A stretch of DNA of 64,000 nucleotides from JARRKU01 sp963675565 (GTDB lineage Bacteria > Desulfobacterota > Desulfobacteria > Desulfobacterales > Desulfosarcinaceae): positions 620,001 through 684,000 of the forward strand of contig CAXXYD010000004.1 of the NCBI GenBank assembly GCA_963675565.2, given 5' to 3'. Position 1 is the stretch's first letter, and each line of letters opens with the position of its first letter. Below, in pieces: positions 16,522 to 24,359 of this stretch. Both the position numbers and the translations under genes were made by a program. Below the pieces are notes generated by a model. It saw only the letters and a program-made list of their open reading frames with translations. It made no database searches and had not been told where the DNA came from.

Positions 16522-17400
16522 TTACTTCAGCTTGGCGGCGAGCCATTCCAATGCTCCCGCCGTCGACTGCCATGCCGCTTTATTTCCATAAGCATATGCC
16601 ACAGCCTCTGCATCATCCCCAAATCCGTAATGGTCGGGCAGATTCCGCGGCATCTTTTTGCGGCCGATAAGATATGATGGCACGAACTTGTTTTCGGCCA
16701 GAGCTGCTTTGAGCGATACATCAGCCTTGGGAGAATCACCGAGCTTTCTGAAATCCAGCAGCGCACGCGAGTACATCCAGGTGGCCATGCCATCATCGAA
16801 CTGCTTGAAGAGCCTTTCGGCATCCTTGTCACGGCCGAGCTCGATGAGCCGTGGCATCAGCAGGTCACGGATACCCTGGTTATCGTTAGGATTGAGCCGC
16901 AGCAAATCCTGGAAATGGGCGACTGCCTCTTCTTGTCGGCCAATGGCCCACAAACACTCCGCCAGGCCTGCCCGCGCCCGCATGTAAGGCCGTGTTTCCA
17001 GCAGGCCCCAGAAATGGCCGACATCCTCTACAAAGGCTTGCTTTCCGATGGCGCGCTCGCCTGCCTCGACGCCCTTGGTGTACAGGCCGATGGCTTCTTC
17101 CACCGATTTTGCCGTTTGCTCGGCTAAAAAAGTGTATGCGTCCGCACAATCCGGCGAGATTGAAAGCGCTTTTTTGGCCAGCGCCACAGCCCGCTGGCGT
17201 GTCGGTGCCTCCCAGGCATCATACATGAGCTGCTGGGCCTTGGCCACTGCATCACTTTGCCCACCCCCGAGGCCGACGCCTGCAAAAATGCCCTCCATCG
17301 ACTGCATGGAAGGAAATTCAAAAGTCGCCGAACCAGCAGTGTTCTGCTTTGGCTTTTTTTTGGCCGTTGTCTTCCTCTTTTTTGGCTTTTTCGTACTCAT
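16522..17400 (-). CDS. Tetratricopeptide-repeat protein (ST7-like)
   Basis: The first ~20 of 292 residues are lysine-rich (STKKPKKRKTTAKKKPKQ). The rest is helical repeats: AVALAKKALSISPDCADAYTFLAE, LYTKGVEAGERAIG, ARAGLAECLWAIGRQEEAVAHFQDLLRLNPND. The blocks LLETRPYMRARAGLAECLW and LNPNDNQGIRDLL resemble the ST7-type TPR family found scattered in bacteria. Such proteins are usually scaffolds; no catalytic motif is present. It starts 30 bases after the RhuM-Fic stop and lies 55 bases before the chimeric zinc-finger gene, so co-transcription is likely. The second RhuM-Fic copy lacks this neighbour. Confidence 0.75.
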   Translation of the reverse strand: MSTKKPKKRKTTAKKKPKQNTAGSATFEFPSMQSMEGIFAGVGLGGGQSDAVAKAQQLMYDAWEAPTRQRAVALAKKALSISPDCADAYTFLAEQTAKSVEEAIGLYTKGVEAGERAIGKQAFVEDVGHFWGLLETRPYMRARAGLAECLWAIGRQEEAVAHFQDLLRLNPNDNQGIRDLLMPRLIELGRDKDAERLFKQFDDGMATWMYSRALLDFRKLGDSPKADVSLKAALAENKFVPSYLIGRKKMPRNLPDHYGFGDDAEAVAYAYGNKAAWQSTAGALEWLAAKLK

Positions 17401-17429
17401 TGTATGCCTTTCTCATGAACCAAAAATCC

Positions 17430-18446
17430 TTAATTCCGGCTGTTGATCAGATTGACGATCAGTTTGACCATCGTCTCCTTATCCGCTGGTTTGCTTTCGG
17501 CGATCATCAGCGTGATGGCCACCAGCGCATTGTCGGCGATCCGCTTGGCGCCGTCTTGACGGTAAAGGGCCTTGTTGCCGGCCAGAAAAGTGATGAACAG
17601 GGCGGCGGCAATGCGTTTGTTGCCGTCGCTGAAGGCGTGGTTCTTGACCACGAAGTAGAGCAGATTGGCGGCCTTTTCCTCGATGCTTGCATAGAGCTCT
17701 TCACCGCCGAATGTCTGGTAGACCGCACCCAACGCGCTTTTGAATCCCTGGTCCTTTTCCAGCCCGAACAAGCCGCCGAATCCGGGTTGCATGGCCTCAA
17801 CGATCTCAATGGCCGCTTCATATGTCATAACGTAAGGTGCCGGACGCGTGACCGCCTCGATGACCAACGTCCCGTGATCGAAACGGTCCAGTGTTGTCAA
17901 GGCATAGGCGTAATCGGTGATGACGTTCAGAAGGCCCTTGGCTTCATCCAGGCCGATGGCTTGGTGAGTCAACGTCTTTTCCAACAGACCGACGGTGCGG
18001 CGCAAATCAGTCAGCTTTTGTTCCTGCTCCTGCAGCCGCTTTTCGTTGAGGGTAAATCCCCGCACCAAGTGTTCCTTCAGCACATTAGTGGCCCAGATGC
18101 GGAACTGGGTGCCGCGCTTGGAGTTGACCCGGTAGCCTACGGAGATAATGGCGTCGAGATTGAAATACTCGATACGGCGTTCGACCTGCCGGCCACCTTC
18201 ATTTTGAACCGTTGCAAAAAATGCAACAGTTGCCTCCCTGTTTAATTCACCGGTTTTATAAACATTTCTTAGATGTCGGGAGATGACGGACTTGTCCCTT
18301 TCGAACAGTCCGGCAATTTGGTTAAGGCTCAGCCAAAGTGTTTCGCCCTCCAGGCGTACATCCAACGCCGCCTTGCCGTCCGGGGATCGATACAGGATAA
18401 TCTCGCCTTTATTAAAACTGGTCGTTTTCTCGTTGCCTTTCGCCAT
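17430..18446 (-). CDS. RhuM-Fic/DOC fusion protein, copy 1
   Basis: The 338-residue product joins an N-terminal RhuM-type region to a C-terminal Fic/DOC domain. The RhuM region has LSLNQIAGLFERDKSVISRHL, a helix-turn-helix, and IEYFNLDAIISVGYRVNSKRG. The catalytic motif HAFSDGNKRIAA lies near residue 270. In DOC-type enzymes the histidine and GNKR residues transfer a phosphate or nucleotide to a target protein. The start is ATG 18446 with AAGGA upstream; the TTG one codon earlier is less likely. A near-identical copy (14 differences counted by eye, none in the last ~115 residues) lies at 47237-48253 in the same orientation. It may act as a self-regulated toxin. The neutralising partner is not identified. 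Confidence 0.88.
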   Translation of the reverse strand: MAKGNEKTTSFNKGEIILYRSPDGKAALDVRLEGETLWLSLNQIAGLFERDKSVISRHLRNVYKTGELNREATVAFFATVQNEGGRQVERRIEYFNLDAIISVGYRVNSKRGTQFRIWATNVLKEHLVRGFTLNEKRLQEQEQKLTDLRRTVGLLEKTLTHQAIGLDEAKGLLNVITDYAYALTTLDRFDHGTLVIEAVTRPAPYVMTYEAAIEIVEAMQPGFGGLFGLEKDQGFKSALGAVYQTFGGEELYASIEEKAANLLYFVVKNHAFSDGNKRIAAALFITFLAGNKALYRQDGAKRIADNALVAITLMIAESKPADKETMVKLIVNLINSRN

Positions 18447-18562
18447 CAAATTCCTTCTCGGTGTTTTATTTCAATAAAAACGAATACAATGGATGTAATG
18501 CCCCAATGGCCTTTCAAGCCGTGATCAGGAATTTCTCATTATCGATATCGGGCGTCTCGTCC
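17430..18562. repeat. 1.1-kb direct repeat, copy 1 (RhuM-Fic gene and upstream flank)
   Basis: The gene and about 110 bases beyond its start match 47237-48372 closely, ending shortly after the block TTTCTCATTATCGAT. Both copies have the same orientation and are 30 kb apart, bracketing the restriction/Wadjet region. The flank is conserved less well than the gene. Confidence 0.85.
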
Positions 18563-18584
18563 AAGTTTACAAAACCGCATGCGT

Positions 18585-18680
18585 AATATCAATACTAACA
18601 CACAAAACTTATTGAATTATAAGCCTATTTCAATGTCCAAGCAAGTCGCACCTGTTATTCTTGTGCATAATTGCTCAATT
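18585..18680. repeat. Relic of a regulator end plus MntA upstream region
   Basis: The plus strand here (ATTGAATTATAAGC, TATTTCAAT, GCAAGTCG, ATTCTTGT) matches 37897-37982, which spans the 3' end of the winged-helix regulator gene and the upstream region of mntA. No gene survives. It marks an old copy of the 37.5-40.3 kb cluster. Confidence 0.6.
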
Positions 18681-18705
18681 GGTTACATGGTCGGTACTTA
18701 GTCGG

Positions 18706-18948
18706 TTACCTGGTCGGTGGTGACGATTTGACCAATTCCGATGAAACGGCTTCCCTCTTACGATATGCATCCAATATAGCGCGTTGGACTTTACCGGCGG
18801 ACTGCACGGTTCCGGCTTCGAGGCCGCATTCCGGGCAGATAATTGCATCGGCCACATACTCAATGTCAACGCCCCGAAACGTCATCTGTTTTTTAGCAGT
18901 TTTTTGCTCCATCGGACCGTGCCCTTTAGGGCAATTAATTGTTTTCAT
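18706..18948 (-). CDS. Truncated YgiT/MqsA-type zinc-finger protein
   Basis: Eighty residues begin MKTINCPKGHGPMEQ and hold the second motif CPECGLEAGTVQSAGKVQRAILDAYRKRE, ending VKSSPPTR followed directly by a stop. The two CxxH/CxxC-type metal motifs are intact, but the DNA-binding half expected of an MqsA-type antitoxin is missing. The same coding block lies in the chimera at 16226-16466 with only a few changes. The gene is preceded by the relic promoter-operator and first codons of another toxin-antitoxin operon (18971-19029), so it appears to be expressed from a captured promoter. It may be a nonfunctional fragment. No toxin gene is adjacent. Confidence 0.6.
   Translation of the reverse strand: MKTINCPKGHGPMEQKTAKKQMTFRGVDIEYVADAIICPECGLEAGTVQSAGKVQRAILDAYRKREAVSSELVKSSPPTR
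18712..18948. repeat. Zinc-finger repeat, copy B
   Basis: Partner of copy A at 16226-16466. Same orientation, about 2.5 kb away, separated by the TPR and RhuM-Fic genes. Confidence 0.85.
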
Positions 18949-18970
18949 AATTTTGACATTGGGGTTTGAG

Positions 18971-19029
18971 CATCATTAAAAATTCTCCTTTCGCAATTCG
19001 CGAATAAACAACAATCCTATGTATGCCAA
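18971..19029 (-). promoter_or_regulatory. Relic promoter, operator and first codons of a wHTH antitoxin gene
   Basis: On the minus strand TTGGCA (19024-19029), a 17-base spacer and TATTCG (19001-19006) form a promoter-like pair. The latter overlaps a near-perfect dyad TTCGCAATTCGCGAA (18990-19004). AAGGAG and ATGATGCTCAAACCCCA follow. This matches the promoter, operator and start (MILKPQ) of the gene at 39778-40299. After about six codons the similarity ends and the zinc-finger gene begins, so the control region now serves that gene. Confidence 0.65.
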
Positions 19030-19199
19030 TACTGAAATGAGATTGGAGCTATGCATGATTACTGCTACAGCTTTATCGGCGATTCAACCTAAACAATGGC
19101 GTCAAGATTGTAATGCTTTGTGGTTTGCGATTTGCCATCTGCCGCAGTTATTCGGAATTTCCTAATAACTGAATCCGGATCCAATAATGCTGCCCTTCT
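19030..19199. other. Short gene-free stretch
   Basis: A plus-strand frame of 36 codons (ATG near 19056) ends in WFAICHLPQLFGIS, which faintly recalls the start of ImuB-type Y-family polymerases. The evidence is too weak to call a gene. Nothing else is recognisable. Confidence 0.25.
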
Positions 19200-19517
19200 T
19201 TATGCTGCAGTAATAAATTTTTCCCAGCGCCTTTCTAAAAGTTCCGGTGCCGGCCGCTGCCTTTTTGATTTAGGAATGACAATTCGCGTGTTGTGCAGCC
19301 CCTGAAGGCCATGTTTTAGCATGGGACCGTCTGTCTCATCACAAATGTCCGACCTGATTTTGACAATATAGTCAGGGCGGATGCCTAAAATGGATTGGTC
19401 AAAGGCCGCGTGGTGCAGTTTGCAGAGGGCTGAACCGTTTGTTACCACCGGCAGGACGTCTTTTTCGTGGTCCGGAATGATGTGATCGGCATCGAGCAAT
19501 TTCACCTGCCCACAATA
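19200..19517 (-). pseudogene. HNH endonuclease C-terminal fragment fused to the end of the SNF2 gene
   Basis: The frame downstream of a TAG reads YCGQVKLLDADHIIPDHE, ALCKLHHAAFD and GLQGLHNTRIVIP, i.e. the metal-binding DADH...LCKLHH core and tail of a larger HNH protein. The upstream part, including the first cysteine of the CxxC pair, is gone. A GTG at 19505 overlapping the SNF2 stop (GTGA) could restart translation for 101 residues. The CxxC zinc pair being cut suggests a nonfunctional remnant, joined here by a deletion or insertion at the SNF2 3' end. Confidence 0.7.
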
Positions 19518-22276
19518 CTAAAATCGAAAGATAGGGTTTTGGATGCAATTTCCGGAAACGGTATTCGTTGGGCCAGTTTTTCCGTTGTTTTTGCGTCAAC
19601 TTTGTACTTTTCTCCCATGACCACTTGAAACCATCGCTCGCGGTCCATGACAACACGATACATTTTTTCGTCTTGCGTCATCGCGATATACGGCAGATAG
19701 ATTTTGATGGGCTGGCCACAACGTTCAACCTTGGCGCCGATGCGGTCAATTCTGCCAGTGCGTTGCTCAAGGGTGCTGGGATTCCAACAAAGATCATGAT
19801 GGATGATATGTCTGCAATTCAAGTGCAGATCGACGCCTTCGGCCATGATCATACTGGCAACCAGTATCTCGGGATAAAAAGGCGTGTTAAAAGCCAACAT
19901 GAGCCTTTGACGAGTTTCTTGTTTTGTATTGCCATTGGCCAAACGAACCATTTGCCCCGGCTGAATGACCTCCAAGGCACTAATATATCGATATCGCTCA
20001 TTTTTCCCGCAGTGCTCGACGAGAAAGGTAAAGAAATCTGTTAACAATTGTTTAAAGCTCATCCCGGAAGCATCTTTGCGCTGCATGGCCAAATAAACAT
20101 CGTCCTCATGCATCCTGCTTTTCTCGATGGGAAAGAAGCGCATTAAAAACGAAGGCGTTCGTAGATAGCGTCGAACAATTTTCTTCAATGAATCCGTATG
20201 TTCGGCAAGGTCAGAGAATTGAAAGAGCAATTTTTCAGTTGCTTGATCAGTTCCTCTTCTTACTGGTGAATCTTGAGATTGAAACCTATTGCCGAGTTTT
20301 TCCAATTCTGACTCAGCATCTGCCTTGGTGCAGCGTAGTTTGCGATAAGCCACCTCAAGCATTTCTCCATGGAGGGCATCCCTTATCCTATCGCGCAGGA
20401 TCTGACCGGTTTTCAGATAGTGGCAAAATACAAGGACCTTTTCCCCTCGCTTCCAGAGCGCAAGTGCCCGCTGGACTGTGGCCGACACTTTTGGGTGCAT
20501 TTCTTTGGAATATTGCTGGACCTTGGAGGTAATACTTTTATGCAGATGACCAAGGTACCAGCGAGTCACCTGATCTGCCTCAAACGTTTCGACGATGTCG
20601 TCATCGATATCCGTGGTCCTATCATCGCCGTGGTCATTCTTGTGATCCTCAAGGTTCCGCTGGCGGGTATGCAAAAAAGCTTCATAGCTCGAAGCCAGGC
20701 CTTCAGCAAATACCGGCCGCGCTTCCGGTTTTAGGGCCGTTACCCGTGCCGCCAATAAAAATGGAAGCAAAGCATCGCCCTGGACATCCAATCCAGCAGG
20801 CTCATCTGTCTGTGCGTCGTCCAAAATCGTTCGCCCGGCGAACTTGAGCCTTCTAAAAATCTCTTCGTCACCCACACATAAGGTTCTTTGGCGTGAATGC
20901 CGGATGAGATAAGGCATCAGATGCGTTTCCGCTTCCTTCATTCTTCGTTTGGCAGATTGAAAACGTTCGATAATATGCTGGGCGGCGGAAGTCGTTGCAT
21001 CACCTGGTTTGAGGCTTTTCCACCACGCATCTACTGATGAATACACATTTCCATTTATTACTAGATCATCGACGTTCAATTTCCCCCAGGCATGATCTAA
21101 GCGCAAGGTTGCTTCTTGGGCCGAATCAAGCTTTTCTTGGATCGTTCTGAGGTTTTGTATAAATTCAACTTTGCCCTTGCTTGGGCTACGTGGCTTGCGC
21201 CACGAAATACCACTAAAACGCTCGAGCACGGAGCAGAGCTCATAATGACCAAGCTGAAAGGGTGTCGCAGTAAGAAAGAGCATGCGTTCAAAAACTTCTG
21301 CTAACGGTCCCTTGTCCAACTCTTTTGCGTCGTGAGCTGCTTCTTGGGTCTGGAATAGTGATGCGAATTGGGTTTTGGGATTTTTTAAATGGTGGGCCTC
21401 GTCTAAAACTAACAACGGCAAACGAATATCCAAGGACCGAAGGCAATGATCCCACAAGTTGACGATCGTTTTATTGATCTCCTCACGTGCATTTATTAAG
21501 CGTTGTTGAATTTTGGCTGATTCTCTCCGAGGCAGCTCCTTGTTGAGCACTTGATAAAGTTTTTCGAAATCCATTCCATCCATGGCGCTGATAACCGAGG
21601 CTGGAACCGGATCGTCATCATCAGCAGGTTTCATATCGTGGGCTCTGAGTATATTCAGCCATTTTTCAGGAGGAGATTCCAATAGCGAGACCCACACGTC
21701 ACCATTTTTTTGGGTCAGGTTTTTCATTCTCAATAGGTCACCCAAATATCGGCATAAGCTCTGGCGAAGGTGCCTGGCACCTTTTCGACGATAAATCGCC
21801 CGCTGCAAAATGGCCAGTTTGACGAATTTGTCCTGTAACTTACGATACGGATTCATGGCACCATGAGTCAGGAAAATGATGGCAGCACGCTCATAGACAG
21901 CATCATCCAGCTTTTTCAAAAACTCAATGGCGTTGTCGGCAATGGCATAGCGCAGGTATTTCTTGGCGCTTTCGGAGGTAATGCATCGTTCTCTGAACAA
22001 TTGGAAATCTTTGGGCCATTTTTCTTTAAGGGAAGGCGGAACCATAACCACCACAGGCAAATGACGCCGATCCCTCAGGGCAACAGAGGCAGCTACCGCG
22101 AGGGCTACAAATGTTTTGCCCATGCCTACTTCATCGGCCAAGATGATGCCTGGTAGCTCCTCCAAACGCTGCAAAATAACACCAGCAGTCCTTTTCTGTC
22201 TTTTGGCATCGGCTTCAGTAATGCGCCCCTTTACATGAAGATTGATCGTATTATCGAAGCCATAGGTGTAGCTCAT
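19502..22276 (-). CDS. SNF2-type helicase/translocase of a defence-like cluster
   Basis: The 924-residue protein has all SNF2 ATPase blocks: ILADEVGMGKT near residue 45-54, VVMVPPSLKEKW, VLDEAHHLKNP near 290, FLTATPFQLG, then in the second RecA domain VFCHYLKTGQI, ASMIMAEGVDLHLNC and LEQRTGRIDRIGA near 840. A long insertion of helices lies between the two halves (residues ~360-600). The start overlaps the PLD gene stop (ATGA), so the two are translationally coupled. Such translocases in defence systems scan DNA for a nuclease partner, here plausibly the PLD protein. The last few residues may be foreign, because an HNH remnant starts there. Confidence 0.85.
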   Translation of the reverse strand: MSYTYGFDNTINLHVKGRITEADAKRQKRTAGVILQRLEELPGIILADEVGMGKTFVALAVAASVALRDRRHLPVVVMVPPSLKEKWPKDFQLFRERCITSESAKKYLRYAIADNAIEFLKKLDDAVYERAAIIFLTHGAMNPYRKLQDKFVKLAILQRAIYRRKGARHLRQSLCRYLGDLLRMKNLTQKNGDVWVSLLESPPEKWLNILRAHDMKPADDDDPVPASVISAMDGMDFEKLYQVLNKELPRRESAKIQQRLINAREEINKTIVNLWDHCLRSLDIRLPLLVLDEAHHLKNPKTQFASLFQTQEAAHDAKELDKGPLAEVFERMLFLTATPFQLGHYELCSVLERFSGISWRKPRSPSKGKVEFIQNLRTIQEKLDSAQEATLRLDHAWGKLNVDDLVINGNVYSSVDAWWKSLKPGDATTSAAQHIIERFQSAKRRMKEAETHLMPYLIRHSRQRTLCVGDEEIFRRLKFAGRTILDDAQTDEPAGLDVQGDALLPFLLAARVTALKPEARPVFAEGLASSYEAFLHTRQRNLEDHKNDHGDDRTTDIDDDIVETFEADQVTRWYLGHLHKSITSKVQQYSKEMHPKVSATVQRALALWKRGEKVLVFCHYLKTGQILRDRIRDALHGEMLEVAYRKLRCTKADAESELEKLGNRFQSQDSPVRRGTDQATEKLLFQFSDLAEHTDSLKKIVRRYLRTPSFLMRFFPIEKSRMHEDDVYLAMQRKDASGMSFKQLLTDFFTFLVEHCGKNERYRYISALEVIQPGQMVRLANGNTKQETRQRLMLAFNTPFYPEILVASMIMAEGVDLHLNCRHIIHHDLCWNPSTLEQRTGRIDRIGAKVERCGQPIKIYLPYIAMTQDEKMYRVVMDRERWFQVVMGEKYKVDAKTTEKLAQRIPFPEIASKTLSFDFSIVGR

Positions 22277-24357
22277 GCCATCACCTCGCTGAAGGCCGAT
22301 CGAACATAGTCTTTTAGTGCTTGCGGAGAATCCTTTATCTTTTCAATAACTTGTACCTTCAGATCGGTTAGCACACCTTGAATTTGAGCGTTTGTAGCTT
22401 CAAGACTCAAGCAGCCCGGTGCGGTTTTAGGCTTTGCCCTTGAAAGTTCTAATGACAGTTCGGTCAACAAAAAAACCTGTTCATCTGCGGAACGGGCTTC
22501 CTTCAAAATGGCATTTTGCACAGCGGTGACCCCCACAGGTCCTTTCAATCGCCACTCCATGGCGTCAACTGACATAGCCGGCCTCTCCAAGCGTTGCCTA
22601 AGTCCGCTTAACGCAGCAGTAACACGATAGGTTTTTTGAAGTAGGAAGGCTGACGTATCAACACGTTTATGCGGATCAATGACTTCATTTCCCCTGGCAG
22701 GATTCTCTCTGCTGCCCTTTTTCATGATCCACTTTTTCAAAACTTGATGCAAAGGCCGGGCAGATGTCAGCACATTGATCAACAGGTCCAAGGGCAGGTC
22801 CTTCAGTTCATCGGGTGGTGGCAGACTCCCTGAACGATCCACATTGACCGGCCACCATGCACGCCCCTTTCCTTCGTGCCAGGCCACCTCAAAGCCGGAT
22901 GGCGCCATGTCATCAGACCATTCCAACAAGACCTTTGTAGGTTTCTGTTGCGTCTGCCACAGTCGTTCATCAAAAATCAATTTCTCTTCCTTAGACATCC
23001 AGAGGACTTGCCACCCAACCAGTGGCTGCCCGATAAATTCAAGCTGAATGTAATTTTGATTTGCCTCGTTGAGAAAAACAGCTGCGCCGAAAGCTGCAGG
23101 CAGGGGAATCGAATCCGGGTCCGCGTCATCTTCACCCTTACCCTCTATCGGTTCCCACTGAATATCCAGATACCTATCGATGCAGTCTCCTTCCGGGCAG
23201 CTGCGTTCAAGCGCCGCAGCTGCCTGAGGATTACCGTTTCGATTCACCAGGTAGAGCATATTGGCTTCCAGATTGGGAGATTTGGAAAGCCCCAAGCCAT
23301 TGCTGGTAAAATTTCCGGACCCAATGAGATAGGCGTCCCACTCATTCCCTTCAAACCAAATGCTTTTCAGGTGCAATGGTCGAAATACGGCGTCCTTCTC
23401 TTCGCCTTGCTCCTCCAGTCGACATAAATGGGTGGTTGCGGTTTCTCGAACCGGCTCGGCGTCCAACAACTCTTTAGGTGCGCGCAGAACCATACGGCTC
23501 TCATTTGGATCTTGATCGGCAATCAGATTAAATGTCACCGAAGCTTCACCCCGTTGACGAAGGCTGCCCCACAGGGCCTGAGCCGGTTTATTAACCACCC
23601 CAGCAGGATCGAAAAAGGGACTGGTCACATAGGCATTGAAAGGCCCGGCACCTTCGGGCCAAAACCTCATGACCTGTTCCAAGGCATCCGGACGATCCGG
23701 GCCAGTTAAAATAGCGTGAATTCGAATCGCTTTTTTACCTTTTGCCTCATTGGGATCTCCCCAGCCGCGAGACATTTCGGATACACCATCTAAAAACCCA
23801 GTCCACCGATAAATGGCCGGCGAAATTGCATCAGCGCCGGCACTTGCATATGTCGCCGCATGTCCAAGAAATGAAATGATGTCATCCAGGAATTGAACAG
23901 GCGCCTGACTCCCCTCATGAAAATCGACAACGCCATATATCTCCTGATTACGCCGATACCCATCATTGGTCAGATTGGCGGAAGCGATGATCACCCGGAT
24001 GCAGTTTGACCAGCAAAGCAAGGAAATTTTGGCATGCAATATCGCCCCGGGAACTTTGGCCGTTAACAGATCCCAACGCAGACTGCGGCTGCCCTTGGCA
24101 TGGCAGGCATCCACCAACACTGAGGCGCAACGCACATCGGCAAGTTTTTCCTCGCGTTCGATGATGTATATCGGGCCGTCCTCAATCGCGTCACTTTGCA
24201 TTTGCAGGAAACGGCTCAAGCACTCTTCTTCGAAAAAGACAGGCGAGAAGGTAAAGGTAGTGGCGACGCAACCTACCGGCGTCCCCGCACCTTCAGGAGG
24301 CTCCCAGGCAGTCAGCAGGCGTCTGCCGACGCTCTCTTTTTTCTTTTTCGCCGCCAT
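22273..24357 (-). CDS. Phospholipase D-like nuclease domain protein
   Basis: I place the start at ATG 24357 (MAAKKKKES...), just after the stop of the 436-aa gene; the longer frame to 24396 would overlap it. The 694 residues contain two HxK-type half sites: LHAKISLLCW with IIASANLTNDG near residues 104-125, and LHLKSIWFEG with IGSGNFTSNG near 326-352. Two such motifs make one PLD-type active site, used by many nucleases. The first has ASANL instead of GSxN, a mild deviation. The remaining ~300 residues are of unknown fold. It ends in ATGA overlap with the SNF2 helicase. Nuclease activity is a family inference. Confidence 0.78.
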   Translation of the reverse strand: MAAKKKKESVGRRLLTAWEPPEGAGTPVGCVATTFTFSPVFFEEECLSRFLQMQSDAIEDGPIYIIEREEKLADVRCASVLVDACHAKGSRSLRWDLLTAKVPGAILHAKISLLCWSNCIRVIIASANLTNDGYRRNQEIYGVVDFHEGSQAPVQFLDDIISFLGHAATYASAGADAISPAIYRWTGFLDGVSEMSRGWGDPNEAKGKKAIRIHAILTGPDRPDALEQVMRFWPEGAGPFNAYVTSPFFDPAGVVNKPAQALWGSLRQRGEASVTFNLIADQDPNESRMVLRAPKELLDAEPVRETATTHLCRLEEQGEEKDAVFRPLHLKSIWFEGNEWDAYLIGSGNFTSNGLGLSKSPNLEANMLYLVNRNGNPQAAAALERSCPEGDCIDRYLDIQWEPIEGKGEDDADPDSIPLPAAFGAAVFLNEANQNYIQLEFIGQPLVGWQVLWMSKEEKLIFDERLWQTQQKPTKVLLEWSDDMAPSGFEVAWHEGKGRAWWPVNVDRSGSLPPPDELKDLPLDLLINVLTSARPLHQVLKKWIMKKGSRENPARGNEVIDPHKRVDTSAFLLQKTYRVTAALSGLRQRLERPAMSVDAMEWRLKGPVGVTAVQNAILKEARSADEQVFLLTELSLELSRAKPKTAPGCLSLEATNAQIQGVLTDLKVQVIEKIKDSPQALKDYVRSAFSEVMA

Positions 24358-24359
24358 GT

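Noticed and set aside
19056..19166. 36-codon plus-strand frame recalling the start of ImuB
   Set aside because: The resemblance is limited to about ten residues (LWFAICHLPQL) and no partner gene or continuation is present.
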